DNA from: Schizochytrium sp. CCTCC M209059
Taxonomy: Eukaryota; Sar; Bigyra; Thraustochytrida; Thraustochytriidae
Assembly (NCBI GenBank): GCA_000818945.1
Contig: KN805408.1
Coordinates: 1-64,000 of the forward strand
Length of the DNA: 64,000 nucleotides
Direction: 5' to 3'
Every line of letters begins with the position of its first letter. Within the stretch, counting starts at the first letter, position 1. The notes under the pieces were generated by a model. That model was not told where the DNA came from. It made no database searches and saw only the letters and a list, made by a program, of their open reading frames with translations. This document shows, in pieces, positions 1 through 9,074 of this stretch. The translations under genes were made by a program, and so were the position numbers.

Positions 1-2
1 TT

Positions 3-2510
3 CGTTCGTTCAAAAGCATGCGCGAAACGTTTGATCCAGCGTATCGTCCATCGGTCATCTACTCAGACAAGTGTTGCTCAGAGCGGAACTCTCTCCAAAG
101 TATCTGGAAAGTAACACCTGTCAAGCTCGATGCGTTCCATTGGCTGGCAAGATGGGAACCAATGATGCAAGTAGAGAAGTCGCACATTTTACGTAAGCTC
201 TTCATACGCGCGATGAGCGATGCTCTGTTCGTTCCTGATCAAAGTCTACTACGTGAGAAGACGCCAAAGGGTGCTTTTTGCCAGATGACGCGTAAGCTGC
301 GAAGCGAGATACCGCGTAAAGTCCCTCAACCCTCAATTCTAAAGGAGCGCGTGCGTGCCGTGCTCATTATGTTTGTCGAGTCCGACTCGCTCGCGGAGAG
401 GCAGAACAGGATCAACTTCCTCTATCGCGTCTGCCCTTCAGATACCTCCTCAGTGCAGGAGGATGCAGTCGGAGATACTCTGCGCGCTCTGCGTGACCAG
501 CATCCGTCGCTTGAAAACGATGGCACGAATCTGCTGCGGACACTCGAGGAGGTCTCTACGCAACAAGCGCGGAAGCTCTTTGCTTCAAAGATTTCTGTCA
601 GAGGCAAGAGACAGACCTGGGAAAGCTTTGTGCAAACAATGATGTCTCACGTCACACAAGGCTGTTTGAGTGACCCTGAAGGCGTCTCTCTCCATACCGC
701 ATGGCCCTGTGGTCGCGGATTCTTCACGGCGCGTGGAACGAACAACAACGAACGCCTTAACATGGCCTACAACACCGCGTTTGGCAACCGCTCGCTTGGC
801 CTTGTGAGAGCGGACATGGTTCTCCTCCACACGACGGCAAGGCACAACCGTTCGAGCACAGCGAGACTTCGCGGTGAGTCAATTGACGTGTACCTGCAAG
901 GGTCTCCTGCGCATCGATTACGTTGCAATGCTCTGGTACAGGAGGTATTTCCAGACCATCCACTCCCTTACCCCAAGGCAGTTCTCCCTGTTGCCCTCGA
1001 CGTAGGCCTCGAGCTTGGATTGAGCCTTCTTCCCGTTCTCGGGTCGCGCGCGCAAGCGGAATCGACTTCAGAGGCAATGCGGGATCTTGGCTTCTTCCAA
1101 CTGCCTCGAGTTGCAGTCTCAGCATGCGTAGCATCAGGCAGCGCGCTCGAGATGATCTGGGCATCTCTCGTGTCGCTTTGTCTACAAGGCAGTATCTTAG
1201 CGAGTACCGCGGCAAATTTGATCCTTAAGCGGACAGCCAGCGAATCCATGACCTCTGACATACGAGGAATTTTTGGCGCAAAGGTCGCAGCGAGTTTTGT
1301 GCAAGAGCAGAAGCAAGCGCGTAGGGAAAAGGACGGCTCAAACCCGAGTGAAACAGAGATCATTGCGAGCTTTGTGAAGTTTTTGGCGACAGGGTCGGCG
1401 CGCAAGGTGATTCTTGAAGTTGTTGAGGTGGACAATGACAGTAACGCCATCAAAGTGCGGAAAATCGAAGCCGAGAAACCACCACCACGAGGTCGCGGTC
1501 GCCCGGCACTGCAGTTGCTGCGGATATTCATCGCCAGGCTCGGTGTCTCAACCTCAACCGTCCCAGCTACGGGGTTTGGGAAAAAAACCGAGGCACTATT
1601 TGATCGAAACCTGCCAAGTGGGCCGCAACACGACCTTGTGGCTGCATCAAAGGCATCAACACAACGGCAGGCAGGTGCGCACGAGGCTGCGCACGAGGAT
1701 GGAGACGTGACAGACGAAGGCACCTTCGCGCACAGCGAAGCCCCTTCGGGTGCTGTGCACGAAGACTCGGACTGTATCGCTAACGTCCATGTCACGCTTG
1801 ACGATGCAAACAAAGCTGAAGGCCACGCTGGCTGGGTGGCCTTGGCTTCAAGCTTTCAAGACTTACTTCGCCCCAATCGCGGGCAGGAATCAGTACCTTT
1901 ACCGGCTTTGCCTCTGACACGGAGCGCGCCTGCCTCATGGGACCGTCCGGCGCAACCATCCAAGCGACAACGTGGCGTGGTACCTCTTGGGAGAGATGCT
2001 CTGACTGGCTCGTTGCCCCTGCGCAACACGCGCAAGGGCGCCGACGAACGTGAACGTGCCGAACAAGATCTCTTTCGACTTCTCCAAGCAAGGTACGGCT
2101 ACGATCTCGATGCCAACGCGAACTCGGAGAAGTCATTTACGAAGATGGCATTAATGTGGAATTCGATCGTCAACTACCCTGTTCTACTCGGCAGAGACAT
2201 GTCCAAATTCATTAACAAAGGGCTGCGATACAAGAACGTATCGGAGCTACGGGATTATGCTCGGTTCAAGCGCCAGCACTCTCAAATACCTTTTGACAAG
2301 AGGCAGGACCTCAAGAATGCCAGCAGCGAGCTTCTGATGAAGGATGCCGTGTCAGTTGAAGCGCAAGTTCCAGAGGAACCTGTCATTTCGGCTGCCCAGC
2401 AGAAACAGCTTCAGCGCTTAAACTTTCTTCTCACAACCCTTAACCCAGATCTTCGAGACGTATTGCTCCAGGATATTTTTGGTCGGCATCGACACCTCGG
2501 ATCCTTTTGA
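3..2510 (+). CDS. DDE-type transposase-like protein with AT-hook, 5' truncated by window edge
   Basis: The frame is open to the left edge; the first ATG inside is at 18 and may be internal. Near the N-terminus the protein reads SDKCCSER and then, about 25 residues on, KLDAFHWLARW. That spacing of an acidic residue, paired cysteines and a LDxFHxxxRW block is what I associate with RNase H-fold (DDE) transposases of large eukaryotic DNA transposons (MULE or Kyakuja/Dileera/Zisupton type). Around residue 491 (counted from the ATG at 18) is an AT-hook core, RGRGRP, a minor-groove DNA-binding motif. The C-terminal half is polar and low in recognisable domains. The frame overlaps the downstream Ulp1-like frame by about 90 bases, which fits one mobile element whose two products are made separately, by frameshifting, or from a decayed polyprotein. 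The exact superfamily is not settled; an ordinary domesticated gene is possible. Confidence 0.6.
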   Translation, partial: RSFKSMRETFDPAYRPSVIYSDKCCSERNSLQSIWKVTPVKLDAFHWLARWEPMMQVEKSHILRKLFIRAMSDALFVPDQSLLREKTPKGAFCQMTRKLRSEIPRKVPQPSILKERVRAVLIMFVESDSLAERQNRINFLYRVCPSDTSSVQEDAVGDTLRALRDQHPSLENDGTNLLRTLEEVSTQQARKLFASKISVRGKRQTWESFVQTMMSHVTQGCLSDPEGVSLHTAWPCGRGFFTARGTNNNERLNMAYNTAFGNRSLGLVRADMVLLHTTARHNRSSTARLRGESIDVYLQGSPAHRLRCNALVQEVFPDHPLPYPKAVLPVALDVGLELGLSLLPVLGSRAQAESTSEAMRDLGFFQLPRVAVSACVASGSALEMIWASLVSLCLQGSILASTAANLILKRTASESMTSDIRGIFGAKVAASFVQEQKQARREKDGSNPSETEIIASFVKFLATGSARKVILEVVEVDNDSNAIKVRKIEAEKPPPRGRGRPALQLLRIFIARLGVSTSTVPATGFGKKTEALFDRNLPSGPQHDLVAASKASTQRQAGAHEAAHEDGDVTDEGTFAHSEAPSGAVHEDSDCIANVHVTLDDANKAEGHAGWVALASSFQDLLRPNRGQESVPLPALPLTRSAPASWDRPAQPSKRQRGVVPLGRDALTGSLPLRNTRKGADERERAEQDLFRLLQARYGYDLDANANSEKSFTKMALMWNSIVNYPVLLGRDMSKFINKGLRYKNVSELRDYARFKRQHSQIPFDKRQDLKNASSELLMKDAVSVEAQVPEEPVISAAQQKQLQRLNFLLTTLNPDLRDVLLQDIFGRHRHLGSF

Positions 2511-2562
2511 CGATATTGACTTGGGAGCAACGGGACTGTCTCCTCTCAGGGTGCTACATAAG

Positions 2563-3735
2563 ATGCCGCAAGTCCCCGCTGGAACGATTGCGAGCATTGC
2601 GGAGGCTTCAAATCAGATTGCAGCCCGAGCAGGGCAGGAATGGCGAACCGCAGAGAAGCTAAGTCCGAGGTTGTTCTGTTCTTCTTGCAAACGCCGACGC
2701 CTGAACAAAGGCCACGAGGGTGTACCTTACGGAATTAGTGGAGGTTGTACCCTTGATCAAGTGATCTACACTCGGCATGCCCTTTGCAACTTCCCTCGCC
2801 GTTACTTTGAGGACTTTCCAGTTTATACGGTGAAGACGGATGGTGAGCTCTCTGCTGCCCAATCTCGTCAAGTTGAGACTTTTAAGCAGGCTCTGGGCAA
2901 GATTTGCAACATCCTCGGAGATGCTACAGATCTGATCTTTTCTTTAGCTCGAGCCCCATCTGCGGTTTATTCACGTTCACGCATTGATGATCCCGAGGCC
3001 CTGCGCGTTAGCATTCTCCGCGACCTTGTTGGTGATGGGCCCACACAATGGGTGAGCAACACGATCGTTGACGTTTTCATGAAGGTTTTGGCTGCTCGGG
3101 AGCACTACAGGCCAGACTCAATATCGAGAAGAGCCATTTTCGTGTATGAAGGGGGTTGTCACTTCGACGAGCATGCCTGGCGAGTGACTCTAAAAAGGTG
3201 GTCCAAGTCTGTTCAAGAATTTGAGAAAATGTTCGGTGGAAGTCCGATCGATGTGACTGGCAAAGCTGAGATTGTCATCAAGCCGGTCCTTCACGGAGCC
3301 CACTGGGGCCTCATTTATCTTGACCTGAAGTCGAAGGCTCTCTTTGTGTATGATCCGCGGAACGCTCTTGCCTCTCATTCAAACTTCAAGAAACTGAGTG
3401 ACTGCGCCATCAGCCTAAGGAAAGTCGTTCTAAGGTCAGAAGGTGAACCAGTGCTTCGTTATGGCTTCCAAGGTGTGGAAAACAATACAGACTGCGGCAT
3501 TTTCGTCATGGGCGTCATCAATGCGCTTCTTACCCTCCCTGACGAAGTCGCCAAGGCTCATGAGAAGGTGCTGCCGAAATCTGGCCATTCTACGCTCGAT
3601 AATGTCCGGAGAGGTATTGCTTTGACATTTGCGGACATTTTGAATGATGCCGTCAATCTAGAAGAGGCCAAAGTTGCAGATACACGCGATGCGCTTGTCC
3701 AATCCTTCATTCAAGATCAGCGTGGTGTACCCTAG
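2563..3735 (+). CDS. Ulp1-like (C48) cysteine protease, probably transposon-encoded
   Basis: The C-terminal half carries a Ulp1/SENP catalytic arrangement. The His is in GAHWGL (residue 247 from the ATG at 2563), the Asp in VYDPR (264) and the Cys in NNTDCGIF (311). Spacings of 17 and 47 residues match the family closely. WVSNTIVDVFMKVL upstream resembles the segment that opens the Ulp1 fold. Family members cleave SUMO/ubiquitin-like conjugates, and captured copies are common in MULE and KDZ-type transposons. The frame is open from 2422, so about 90 bases overlap the end of the transposase-like frame in a different phase. 2563 is the first ATG and may not be the real start if the two are expressed as one product. 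A CxxC in FCSSCKRR near residue 43 could bind metal. The transposon assignment is inference from the neighbour. Confidence 0.7.
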   Translation: MPQVPAGTIASIAEASNQIAARAGQEWRTAEKLSPRLFCSSCKRRRLNKGHEGVPYGISGGCTLDQVIYTRHALCNFPRRYFEDFPVYTVKTDGELSAAQSRQVETFKQALGKICNILGDATDLIFSLARAPSAVYSRSRIDDPEALRVSILRDLVGDGPTQWVSNTIVDVFMKVLAAREHYRPDSISRRAIFVYEGGCHFDEHAWRVTLKRWSKSVQEFEKMFGGSPIDVTGKAEIVIKPVLHGAHWGLIYLDLKSKALFVYDPRNALASHSNFKKLSDCAISLRKVVLRSEGEPVLRYGFQGVENNTDCGIFVMGVINALLTLPDEVAKAHEKVLPKSGHSTLDNVRRGIALTFADILNDAVNLEEAKVADTRDALVQSFIQDQRGVP

Positions 3736-4077
3736 CTTTTAGGCCGTTATCGGCGGTTTCACAGGAAGTTAAGCTGTAACCGATATTTAGACCCATAAAA
3801 AAACTATGTAATGGTCTAAGGTGACACGACACCCGCCCTCCCAAGAGAGCTCCAAAATGGACTCCAGGCCTTCATCACAGTAGGGGCGCATCGCCTTGTG
3901 CTGGTCAATTGGACACTCAATGGACGAGCGAGGGCCTTCGTCGGCCCTCGTGTATAAAGTGGCCGTAGTCGTTGGGTTGGGGTCCAGTAACGGTGATTTG
4001 GCCTCATTAGACTTGTCGCAAGGTCGATCGATAAGAGCGTTCATCGGCTGTCGAACCGAAGGACACAGGTGGGAGAT
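3736..4077. other. Intergenic, nothing recognised
   Basis: This is a 342-base spacer between the Ulp1-like frame and the kinase. I see no terminal inverted repeat that would mark the right end of the transposon, no RNA gene and no convincing small coding frame. Confidence 0.5.
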
Positions 4078-5322
4078 ATGGGAAAGGGCGCTATTCGATA
4101 CATACCGCAGCACTTCGTATCCATTTCAGAAAGTTGTTTCGCGTCAAACCAAGCCTCGGGATTTTGTGTCGTAGGTCAACCAGTCTGCCCAAGGGCTGAA
4201 TTGCAAACCTGCAAAGAGGTTTGGGTTGGTCCACGCGGAAGCTTCGACATGGGGGCTGCGGCCGCGACCCCAGAGGGCCGCCGCGGTCCGATGCGCGGCG
4301 CTACGATACGTGACGCCGAGATCGAGTGTGTATGCCCCCGCAAGGGTAACGAGTGCCAGCGGATTCACCGCTTCGGAGCCCGACAGGTGACCGCCGTATG
4401 CATCGAAATGCTAGAGGAAATCGCTCCAGGAAGTCGCTGCACAATCTACAAAGCGCGGTTTCATAACACTAAAAAGCGTTTCGCCGTCAAGGTATTCGAT
4501 TGCTCGGCCATCGAAAGCCGAGAGTACGAGAGAGAAGTCGCAGTTCTTCGCGTCCTGGCTTCCAGTAAAGCGAAATGTGAGTTCTTGGTCGAGCCAGTTT
4601 TCTCAATTAATTCAACACACATTGCCGTAGAATTCTGTCCTGGAGGGGATCTAGCAACGCTTCTTTCTCGCCGAGTTTTAGAGCCCGACGAGCTGCGGAA
4701 ATTCGCCTTCGAAATCGCGGAAGGGTTTCATTTTCTTCACATGCGCATGATCATTCACGAGGATATCAAACCAGGGAATATCGGTTTGACCATTGACCAC
4801 CATGTTCGTATACTCGACTTTGGTGTCTCAGAGATTCTCTCTGAACCTGCACCCGAAGCTTCGAGCGAGCAATTTAACTCTCATGACACAAACTCTATGG
4901 TTTTACAACATCGAGACCAGGTCTGGAGACAGTCCACGACAGCTTCCTCTCGATCCGATCAGGATTGCAACCGGCTTGTGACGCTCTCTAAGCAAGGGAC
5001 CCTTCCTTATGCATCTCCAGAAAAGCTGAGTGAGATCCCGCACAGTTTTGAAGCTGACTGGTGGAGCTATGGTGTAGTCGTATACGAAATGCTCACCGGG
5101 AATGTACCGTGGTTTGCCAAATCAGCGACAGAAATAACCAATAGGATATGCAAAGACCCACTTAGGGTGCCCGAACTTCTGCGTCCCAGCCTTGATCCGG
5201 AAGTTCTTTCTTTTGTGCAAGATCTCATCGGGAGCAAAAACCCTCTTGACCGTCTTGGGTGGCGCAGAGGTCTGCGAGACCTCGAAGACCACCCATTCTT
5301 TCGCAGCATCGAGATTCGGTGA
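4078..5322 (+). CDS. Serine/threonine protein kinase, AGC-like, with HED catalytic loop
   Basis: A complete kinase domain starts near residue 108. It has FAVKVF with the ATP-binding Lys138, the catalytic loop IIHEDIKPGN with Asp229, DFG at 247-249, the P+1 segment YASPEK, DWWSYGVVVYEMLTG and a closing DRLG followed by HPFF. DWWSxG and RLG near the end are AGC-type (S6K/RSK/PDK1-like) signatures. The usual HRD is HED, so the arginine that reads activation-loop phosphate is missing. A long insert rich in Ser and Asn (about residues 255-300) separates DFG from the P+1 loop. The first ATG is 4078; ATGs at 4249 and 4291 come just before the conserved part and may be the true start. Substrate and pathway cannot be told from sequence. 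Confidence 0.8.
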   Translation: MGKGAIRYIPQHFVSISESCFASNQASGFCVVGQPVCPRAELQTCKEVWVGPRGSFDMGAAAATPEGRRGPMRGATIRDAEIECVCPRKGNECQRIHRFGARQVTAVCIEMLEEIAPGSRCTIYKARFHNTKKRFAVKVFDCSAIESREYEREVAVLRVLASSKAKCEFLVEPVFSINSTHIAVEFCPGGDLATLLSRRVLEPDELRKFAFEIAEGFHFLHMRMIIHEDIKPGNIGLTIDHHVRILDFGVSEILSEPAPEASSEQFNSHDTNSMVLQHRDQVWRQSTTASSRSDQDCNRLVTLSKQGTLPYASPEKLSEIPHSFEADWWSYGVVVYEMLTGNVPWFAKSATEITNRICKDPLRVPELLRPSLDPEVLSFVQDLIGSKNPLDRLGWRRGLRDLEDHPFFRSIEIR

Positions 5323-5996
5323 ATCACTCACTGACAAAGTGGAGCAGATGAGGAAGAAAAAGATGACCAAAAGATGACCGCGTCTTTCACTTTCTCTTTA
5401 TATCTTATGCGAGACATGCTAGGCCTAGGCAAGTTCGAGTTGGCTGGCTGGCGCACCAACATTTTTTATTGCAGGTCTGTTTCTCTGTCGGGTGTTTTTC
5501 TTTTGTGCACTTCGACTTTCCATGGTTCGTCCGTCAGAATTCTTTTTATGTACCAAGCACGTACGCATACACAGTAAATTTTCATCAGTTCAAATAATTA
5601 TGTCATCTCTACTTGACCGATTTCCGGCGCCTTGACTGACTGACTGACACCTACGACTCGTTTCTGCGTGACGAGCTCGATTCACATAAAAAGTTTTCAT
5701 TGCTGGCGAAATGTGAGAATCGTGAAAGAAAAGTCGCCTCGTCCGCCCCCTCTTTCCCTTGAACCCCAGCTGGCAAGTTGATGAAAAGCACGGTAAGTAA
5801 ATCTCCGAGTATACAGCAATTTATTTTGGAGGCGATAAAAGAGGCGTGCAGGGTTGTTTTGTTTTTGACGCACTCGTTGGTATAAAGTGCAGTCGAGCCG
5901 GAACCAGCGCGAGCTGTGCTCCGCACAGATGTTGACGAGCGCGCGCATGATCTTCTAATGCGTTCACTCGAACGAGTGTTGCTCCTGGAGCTTTGC
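5323..5996. other. Convergent 3' region between kinase and H2A genes
   Basis: The spacer holds the 3' untranslated sequences of two converging genes. TTTATT at 5820-5825 is AATAAA on the minus strand, suitably placed for H2A. I see no metazoan-type histone stem-loop and no other gene. Confidence 0.5.
5820..5825 (-). terminator. Candidate polyadenylation signal of H2A
   Basis: AATAAA on the minus strand, about 170 bases past the H2A stop codon. It suggests that this histone message is polyadenylated. Confidence 0.4.
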
Positions 5997-6401
5997 TTAG
6001 TAGTCTTGCGAGGCAGAGACCTTGCCACCAGCCTTCTTCTTGCTGGGCATGAGCACGGCGTGGATGTTGGGGAGAACACCACCCGAGGCAATGGTCACGT
6101 TGCCGAGGAGCTTGTTGAGCTCTTCGTCGTTGCGGACGGCGAGCTGGATGTGGCGGGGGGGGGTACGCGCCTTCTTGTTGTCGCGGGCGGCGTTACCGGC
6201 GAGCTCGAGGATCTCGGCAGCGAGGTACTCAAGAACAGCGGCCATGTACACGGGGGCGCCACCACCGACACGGTTGGAGTAGCCGCCCTTCTTGAGGTAA
6301 CGCGCGATACGGCCGACGGGGAACTGAAGACCAGCCTTGGCCGATCGGGTCGTGGCCTTGCCACCCTTCTTGCCGCGTCCACCCTTGCCCTTGCCCGACA
6401 T
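5997..6401 (-). CDS. H2A: Histone H2A, H2A.X type
   Basis: This is a full-length 134-residue H2A. It has the basic N-terminal tail beginning SGKGKGG, the AGLQFPVGRIARYL helix, the conserved AAVLEYLAAEILELAGNAARD core and the acidic-patch region NDEELNKLL. The protein ends SQDY, the SQ(E/D)-aromatic motif that defines H2A.X and is phosphorylated by ATM/ATR-type kinases at DNA breaks. As in yeast, the motif sits on what looks like a canonical H2A, so this gene may supply both bulk and damage-signalling H2A. It forms dimers with H2B, whose gene is transcribed divergently from the same intergenic region. The ATG at 6401 gives the canonical N-terminus. Confidence 0.97.
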   Translation of the reverse strand: MSGKGKGGRGKKGGKATTRSAKAGLQFPVGRIARYLKKGGYSNRVGGGAPVYMAAVLEYLAAEILELAGNAARDNKKARTPPRHIQLAVRNDEELNKLLGNVTIASGGVLPNIHAVLMPSKKKAGGKVSASQDY

Positions 6402-6947
6402 TGTGCTTGAGGTTGTCTTGCTGCTGCTACTGCTACTGCTGCTGCTGCTCTGCTGACTTGAGATTCACGTTTCAGGTTTGCCGAGTCCTCCACGCTCTCG
6501 CGCACCCCATCAACCTTTCTCTGGTCTCTGGTTTTTTTCCCGCGCGCGCGGCGGTCGCCTTGCGGTGCCCGGATTTTGTTTCACACGGTTTTTTCCCTCA
6601 CCGCGCCAGGTCGTTAAGTGGTCGTTAGGTGGTGGTTAGTTCGATTCTTGTAGCATCTATTATTATACTGTTAACTTATAGGTATCATACAAGACACAGC
6701 ACGATGTTGCGGATGTTGTGTGGGGAAAAAGTTTATGAGGTGTATGGGAAAAACCAAGAGCACTCAGCGACGGCAAAATTCTGAGCTGCCAAGAGATAGT
6801 AGGGCCTTTCTAGAGTAAGAGTAGGTATGGAAGGCGAGAGAGTCCGCGGGCACGGCGAGACCGGGGCAGAGCAGAACCTGATCACCAAACACAAAATACA
6901 GAGCAGCAGCAGCATACGTACAAGAAACCAAACACCAACCAGCAAAG
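6402..6947. promoter_or_regulatory. Shared divergent promoter of H2A and H2B
   Basis: This 546-base region lies between the two start codons and must hold both promoters. Seen here: an interrupted CTG/CTA tract at 6421-6456 in the H2A leader, an AT-rich island at about 6655-6690 (TATTATACTGTTAACTTATA) that could hold a core element, and the H2B start context AGCAAAGATGG. Divergent histone pairs commonly share S-phase control; no specific factor site was identified. Confidence 0.6.
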
Positions 6948-7307
6948 ATGGCCGGCGGATCCAAGGGCGTGAGCAAGAAGGCAGCCAAGGCCACCAAGGC
7001 CTCGGGCGACAAGTCGAAGAAGCGCTCGAAGCGCACGGAGACCTACTCCTCGTACATTTACAAGGTGCTCAAGCAGGTGCACCCCGACACCGGTATCTCC
7101 AAGAAGTCCATGAGCATCATGAACTCCTTCATCAACGACGTCTTTGAGCGCCTCGCCACCGAGGCCGGTAAGCTCGGCAAGTACAATGACAAGGCTACCC
7201 TCTCCTCGCGCGAGGTCCAGACCGCCGTCCGCCTCGTGCTTCCCGGTGAGCTCGCCAAGCACGCCGTTTCGGAGGGCACCAAGGCCGTTACCAAGTTCAC
7301 CAGCTAA
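6948..7307 (+). CDS. H2B: Histone H2B
   Basis: A 119-residue H2B with a lysine-rich tail, then KRTETYSSYIYKVLKQVHPDTGIS, the family core with the alpha-1 helix, SIMNSFINDVFERLATEAGKL and the C-terminal helix VRLVLPGELAKHAVSEGTKAVTKFTS. The C-terminal lysine ubiquitinated in other eukaryotes is preserved in the TKAVTKF context. It pairs with H2A in the nucleosome, and the partner gene is head-to-head. The start has a good context and no upstream in-frame alternative is needed. Confidence 0.97.
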   Translation: MAGGSKGVSKKAAKATKASGDKSKKRSKRTETYSSYIYKVLKQVHPDTGISKKSMSIMNSFINDVFERLATEAGKLGKYNDKATLSSREVQTAVRLVLPGELAKHAVSEGTKAVTKFTS

Positions 7308-7943
7308 GCCCGTCTCGAAAGCGACGCTCAGCACAATTTATCCTACCATCATTTCCATTCCCTCATCTTTTTGCCGACATTGACAAGCCCATAACAATAA
7401 AATCCCGTGTATCGTATTCGCCACTCTCTTTTGCTATGTTTCGCTTTCCGTCTGCCGCAGAGAGCATGTGAAACGAACTGTGTTGTCATGACAAGCAGAT
7501 GATGTTCTTGGCAGGTGTTGGATGGTTGCAGGCAGGTCAAAAGCTAGATCTCGATTTCTTTGAGTGTTGTGCAGCTGCCTCGTCGCTGAGCCAAGCGATC
7601 GACTCGAAAATAACAAAAATCGTGTGTAAATTATTCGCGAATAAGCAAGCAGATCTTGCCATACAAGGCCGAGTACGTGTGATGATCGATCATCTTGCTC
7701 TCTTCTATCGCGGCTTTGTTTGCAAAGACATATATGTTGAGTACGTGCGCGATGCACAAACATGCTTTTTTGGGGGCGGCCCTGAGTTTGTTCGATTGAA
7801 TCACTGCTGCCGTGCAGCTGCAATCCAGCCAGAGCACTCACAACTGGATTGCCTGACGGGGCAAGACTGACCGGAACTTAGACTGGCTGTACTGGACGGA
7901 CCTAGTAGGCCTCCACGGACTGGTGCAGCCAGTTGAGAACCAC
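7308..7943. other. Intergenic, 3' flanks of H2B and BCKDHB
   Basis: A convergent spacer. It holds the candidate H2B polyadenylation signal at 7396-7401. An ATG-initiated frame at 7499-7870 (123 codons) has no recognisable domain and is not called. Confidence 0.5.
7396..7401 (+). terminator. Candidate polyadenylation signal of H2B
   Basis: AATAAA lies about 90 bases after the H2B stop. No GGCTCTTTTCAGAGCC-like histone stem-loop was seen between stop and signal. Confidence 0.5.
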
Positions 7944-9074
7944 TCAAAAGTCTACGGTGTGCTTGATCGCCTCAAAGTTCTTGAGATGGTCCGGCACGTA
8001 GCACTTTTCGAAGATAAGAGGAAATGGCGTGTCGTAGCCGCAGACGCGCTGGATGGGCGCCTCAAGGTACAGAAAGCACTTGTCTGAGATCGTGGCGGCA
8101 ATCTCGGCGGCAAAACCAGACGTCTTGGGGGCTTCATGGCTGACAACCAGACGACCCGTCTTCTTCACCGAGTCAACAATCGTGGCAATGTCCCAAGGCA
8201 CAATTGTGCGCAAGTCGATAAGCTCGCACGAGATGCCCATCTCTGACTGAGCCATGTCACAGGCCTTGGCCAGAACATGCATCTGGGCGCCCCAACCCAC
8301 CACTGTTACATCGGTGCCCGGCTGCACGATCTCAGCCTTGCCAAGTGGGATGGTGTAGTCGCCCACGGGTACATCGCCAACGGAGCCGCGGTAGAGTGCC
8401 TTGGGCTCGAAGAAAATGCAAGGATTTGGATCGCGGATGCAAGAGAGCAAGAGACCTTTGGCCTGAATGGGGTCCCGCGGGATGACTACCTTGAGCCCCG
8501 GCGTGTGTGTAAAGTAAGCCTCTGGACTCTGGCTATGGTAGTGACCACCGTGGCCAATGGCGCCGTACGGCGCACGCACCGTAAGCCCGCCACAATGGAA
8601 CTGGTTGCCGGACCTGTACCGCATTTTGGCCGCCTCGTTCACGAGCTGGTCAAAGGCCGGAAAGATGTAATCTGCGAACTGGACCTCTGCAATAGCGGTG
8701 CGTCCCGTCGACGCGTAGCCAATGCCGAAGCCTGCAATGCCCTGCTCGCAGAGAGGCGTGTTAAAGACACGGTTCTTGCCAAACTCGTCGCGAAGTCCCA
8801 TGCTGCATCGAAAGACGCCACCGAACGCCACGTCCTCGCCAAAGAGCACCGCCGAATCATCTGACTTGAGCGCCGTGCGCATCGCGTCGTTGATGGCCAT
8901 GAACATGTTCATGCGCTCCTCCGGCTGCGTGGCCACCTCGTCGCCATGGTCCTCCGCCGCCGCCGCCGCCACGCTCGCCGCCCGCTGCTGCTGCGGGACG
9001 TTCGCCGCCGCGCCGCCGTTGCGGAGCGCCGCCGCCGCGGCCCCGCCCCTCGCGAGCGTCTTGGCCGCGCGCAT
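7944..9074 (-). CDS. BCKDHB: Branched-chain 2-oxoacid dehydrogenase E1 beta subunit, mitochondrial
   Basis: This subunit pairs with E1 alpha in the thiamine-diphosphate decarboxylase of the branched-chain ketoacid dehydrogenase complex, which breaks down Leu, Ile and Val keto acids in the mitochondrial matrix. Seen: GEDVAFGGVFRCSMGL and NTPLCEQGIAGFGIGYA, which separate it from pyruvate dehydrogenase beta; EVQFADYIFPAFDQLVNE; the RAPYGAIGHGGHYHSQSPEA loop; and a C-terminal transketolase domain ending near YVPDHLKN. The ATG at 9074 gives 376 residues, close to animal BCKDHB. It starts with MRAAKTLARGG and a long Ala/Arg-rich stretch typical of a mitochondrial targeting peptide. The frame stays open upstream to 9332, but only non-ATG codons are available there. 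Confidence 0.93.
   Translation of the reverse strand: MRAAKTLARGGAAAAALRNGGAAANVPQQQRAASVAAAAAEDHGDEVATQPEERMNMFMAINDAMRTALKSDDSAVLFGEDVAFGGVFRCSMGLRDEFGKNRVFNTPLCEQGIAGFGIGYASTGRTAIAEVQFADYIFPAFDQLVNEAAKMRYRSGNQFHCGGLTVRAPYGAIGHGGHYHSQSPEAYFTHTPGLKVVIPRDPIQAKGLLLSCIRDPNPCIFFEPKALYRGSVGDVPVGDYTIPLGKAEIVQPGTDVTVVGWGAQMHVLAKACDMAQSEMGISCELIDLRTIVPWDIATIVDSVKKTGRLVVSHEAPKTSGFAAEIAATISDKCFLYLEAPIQRVCGYDTPFPLIFEKCYVPDHLKNFEAIKHTVDF

Noticed and set aside
968..1813. 281-codon minus-strand frame opposite the transposase-like gene
   Set aside because: It is an antisense shadow of a coding region, with Ser/Arg-rich composition and no motif.
6635..6660. B-box-like GTTCGATTC, possible tRNA
   Set aside because: The flanking bases do not form a T-stem and no matching acceptor or anticodon arm was found.
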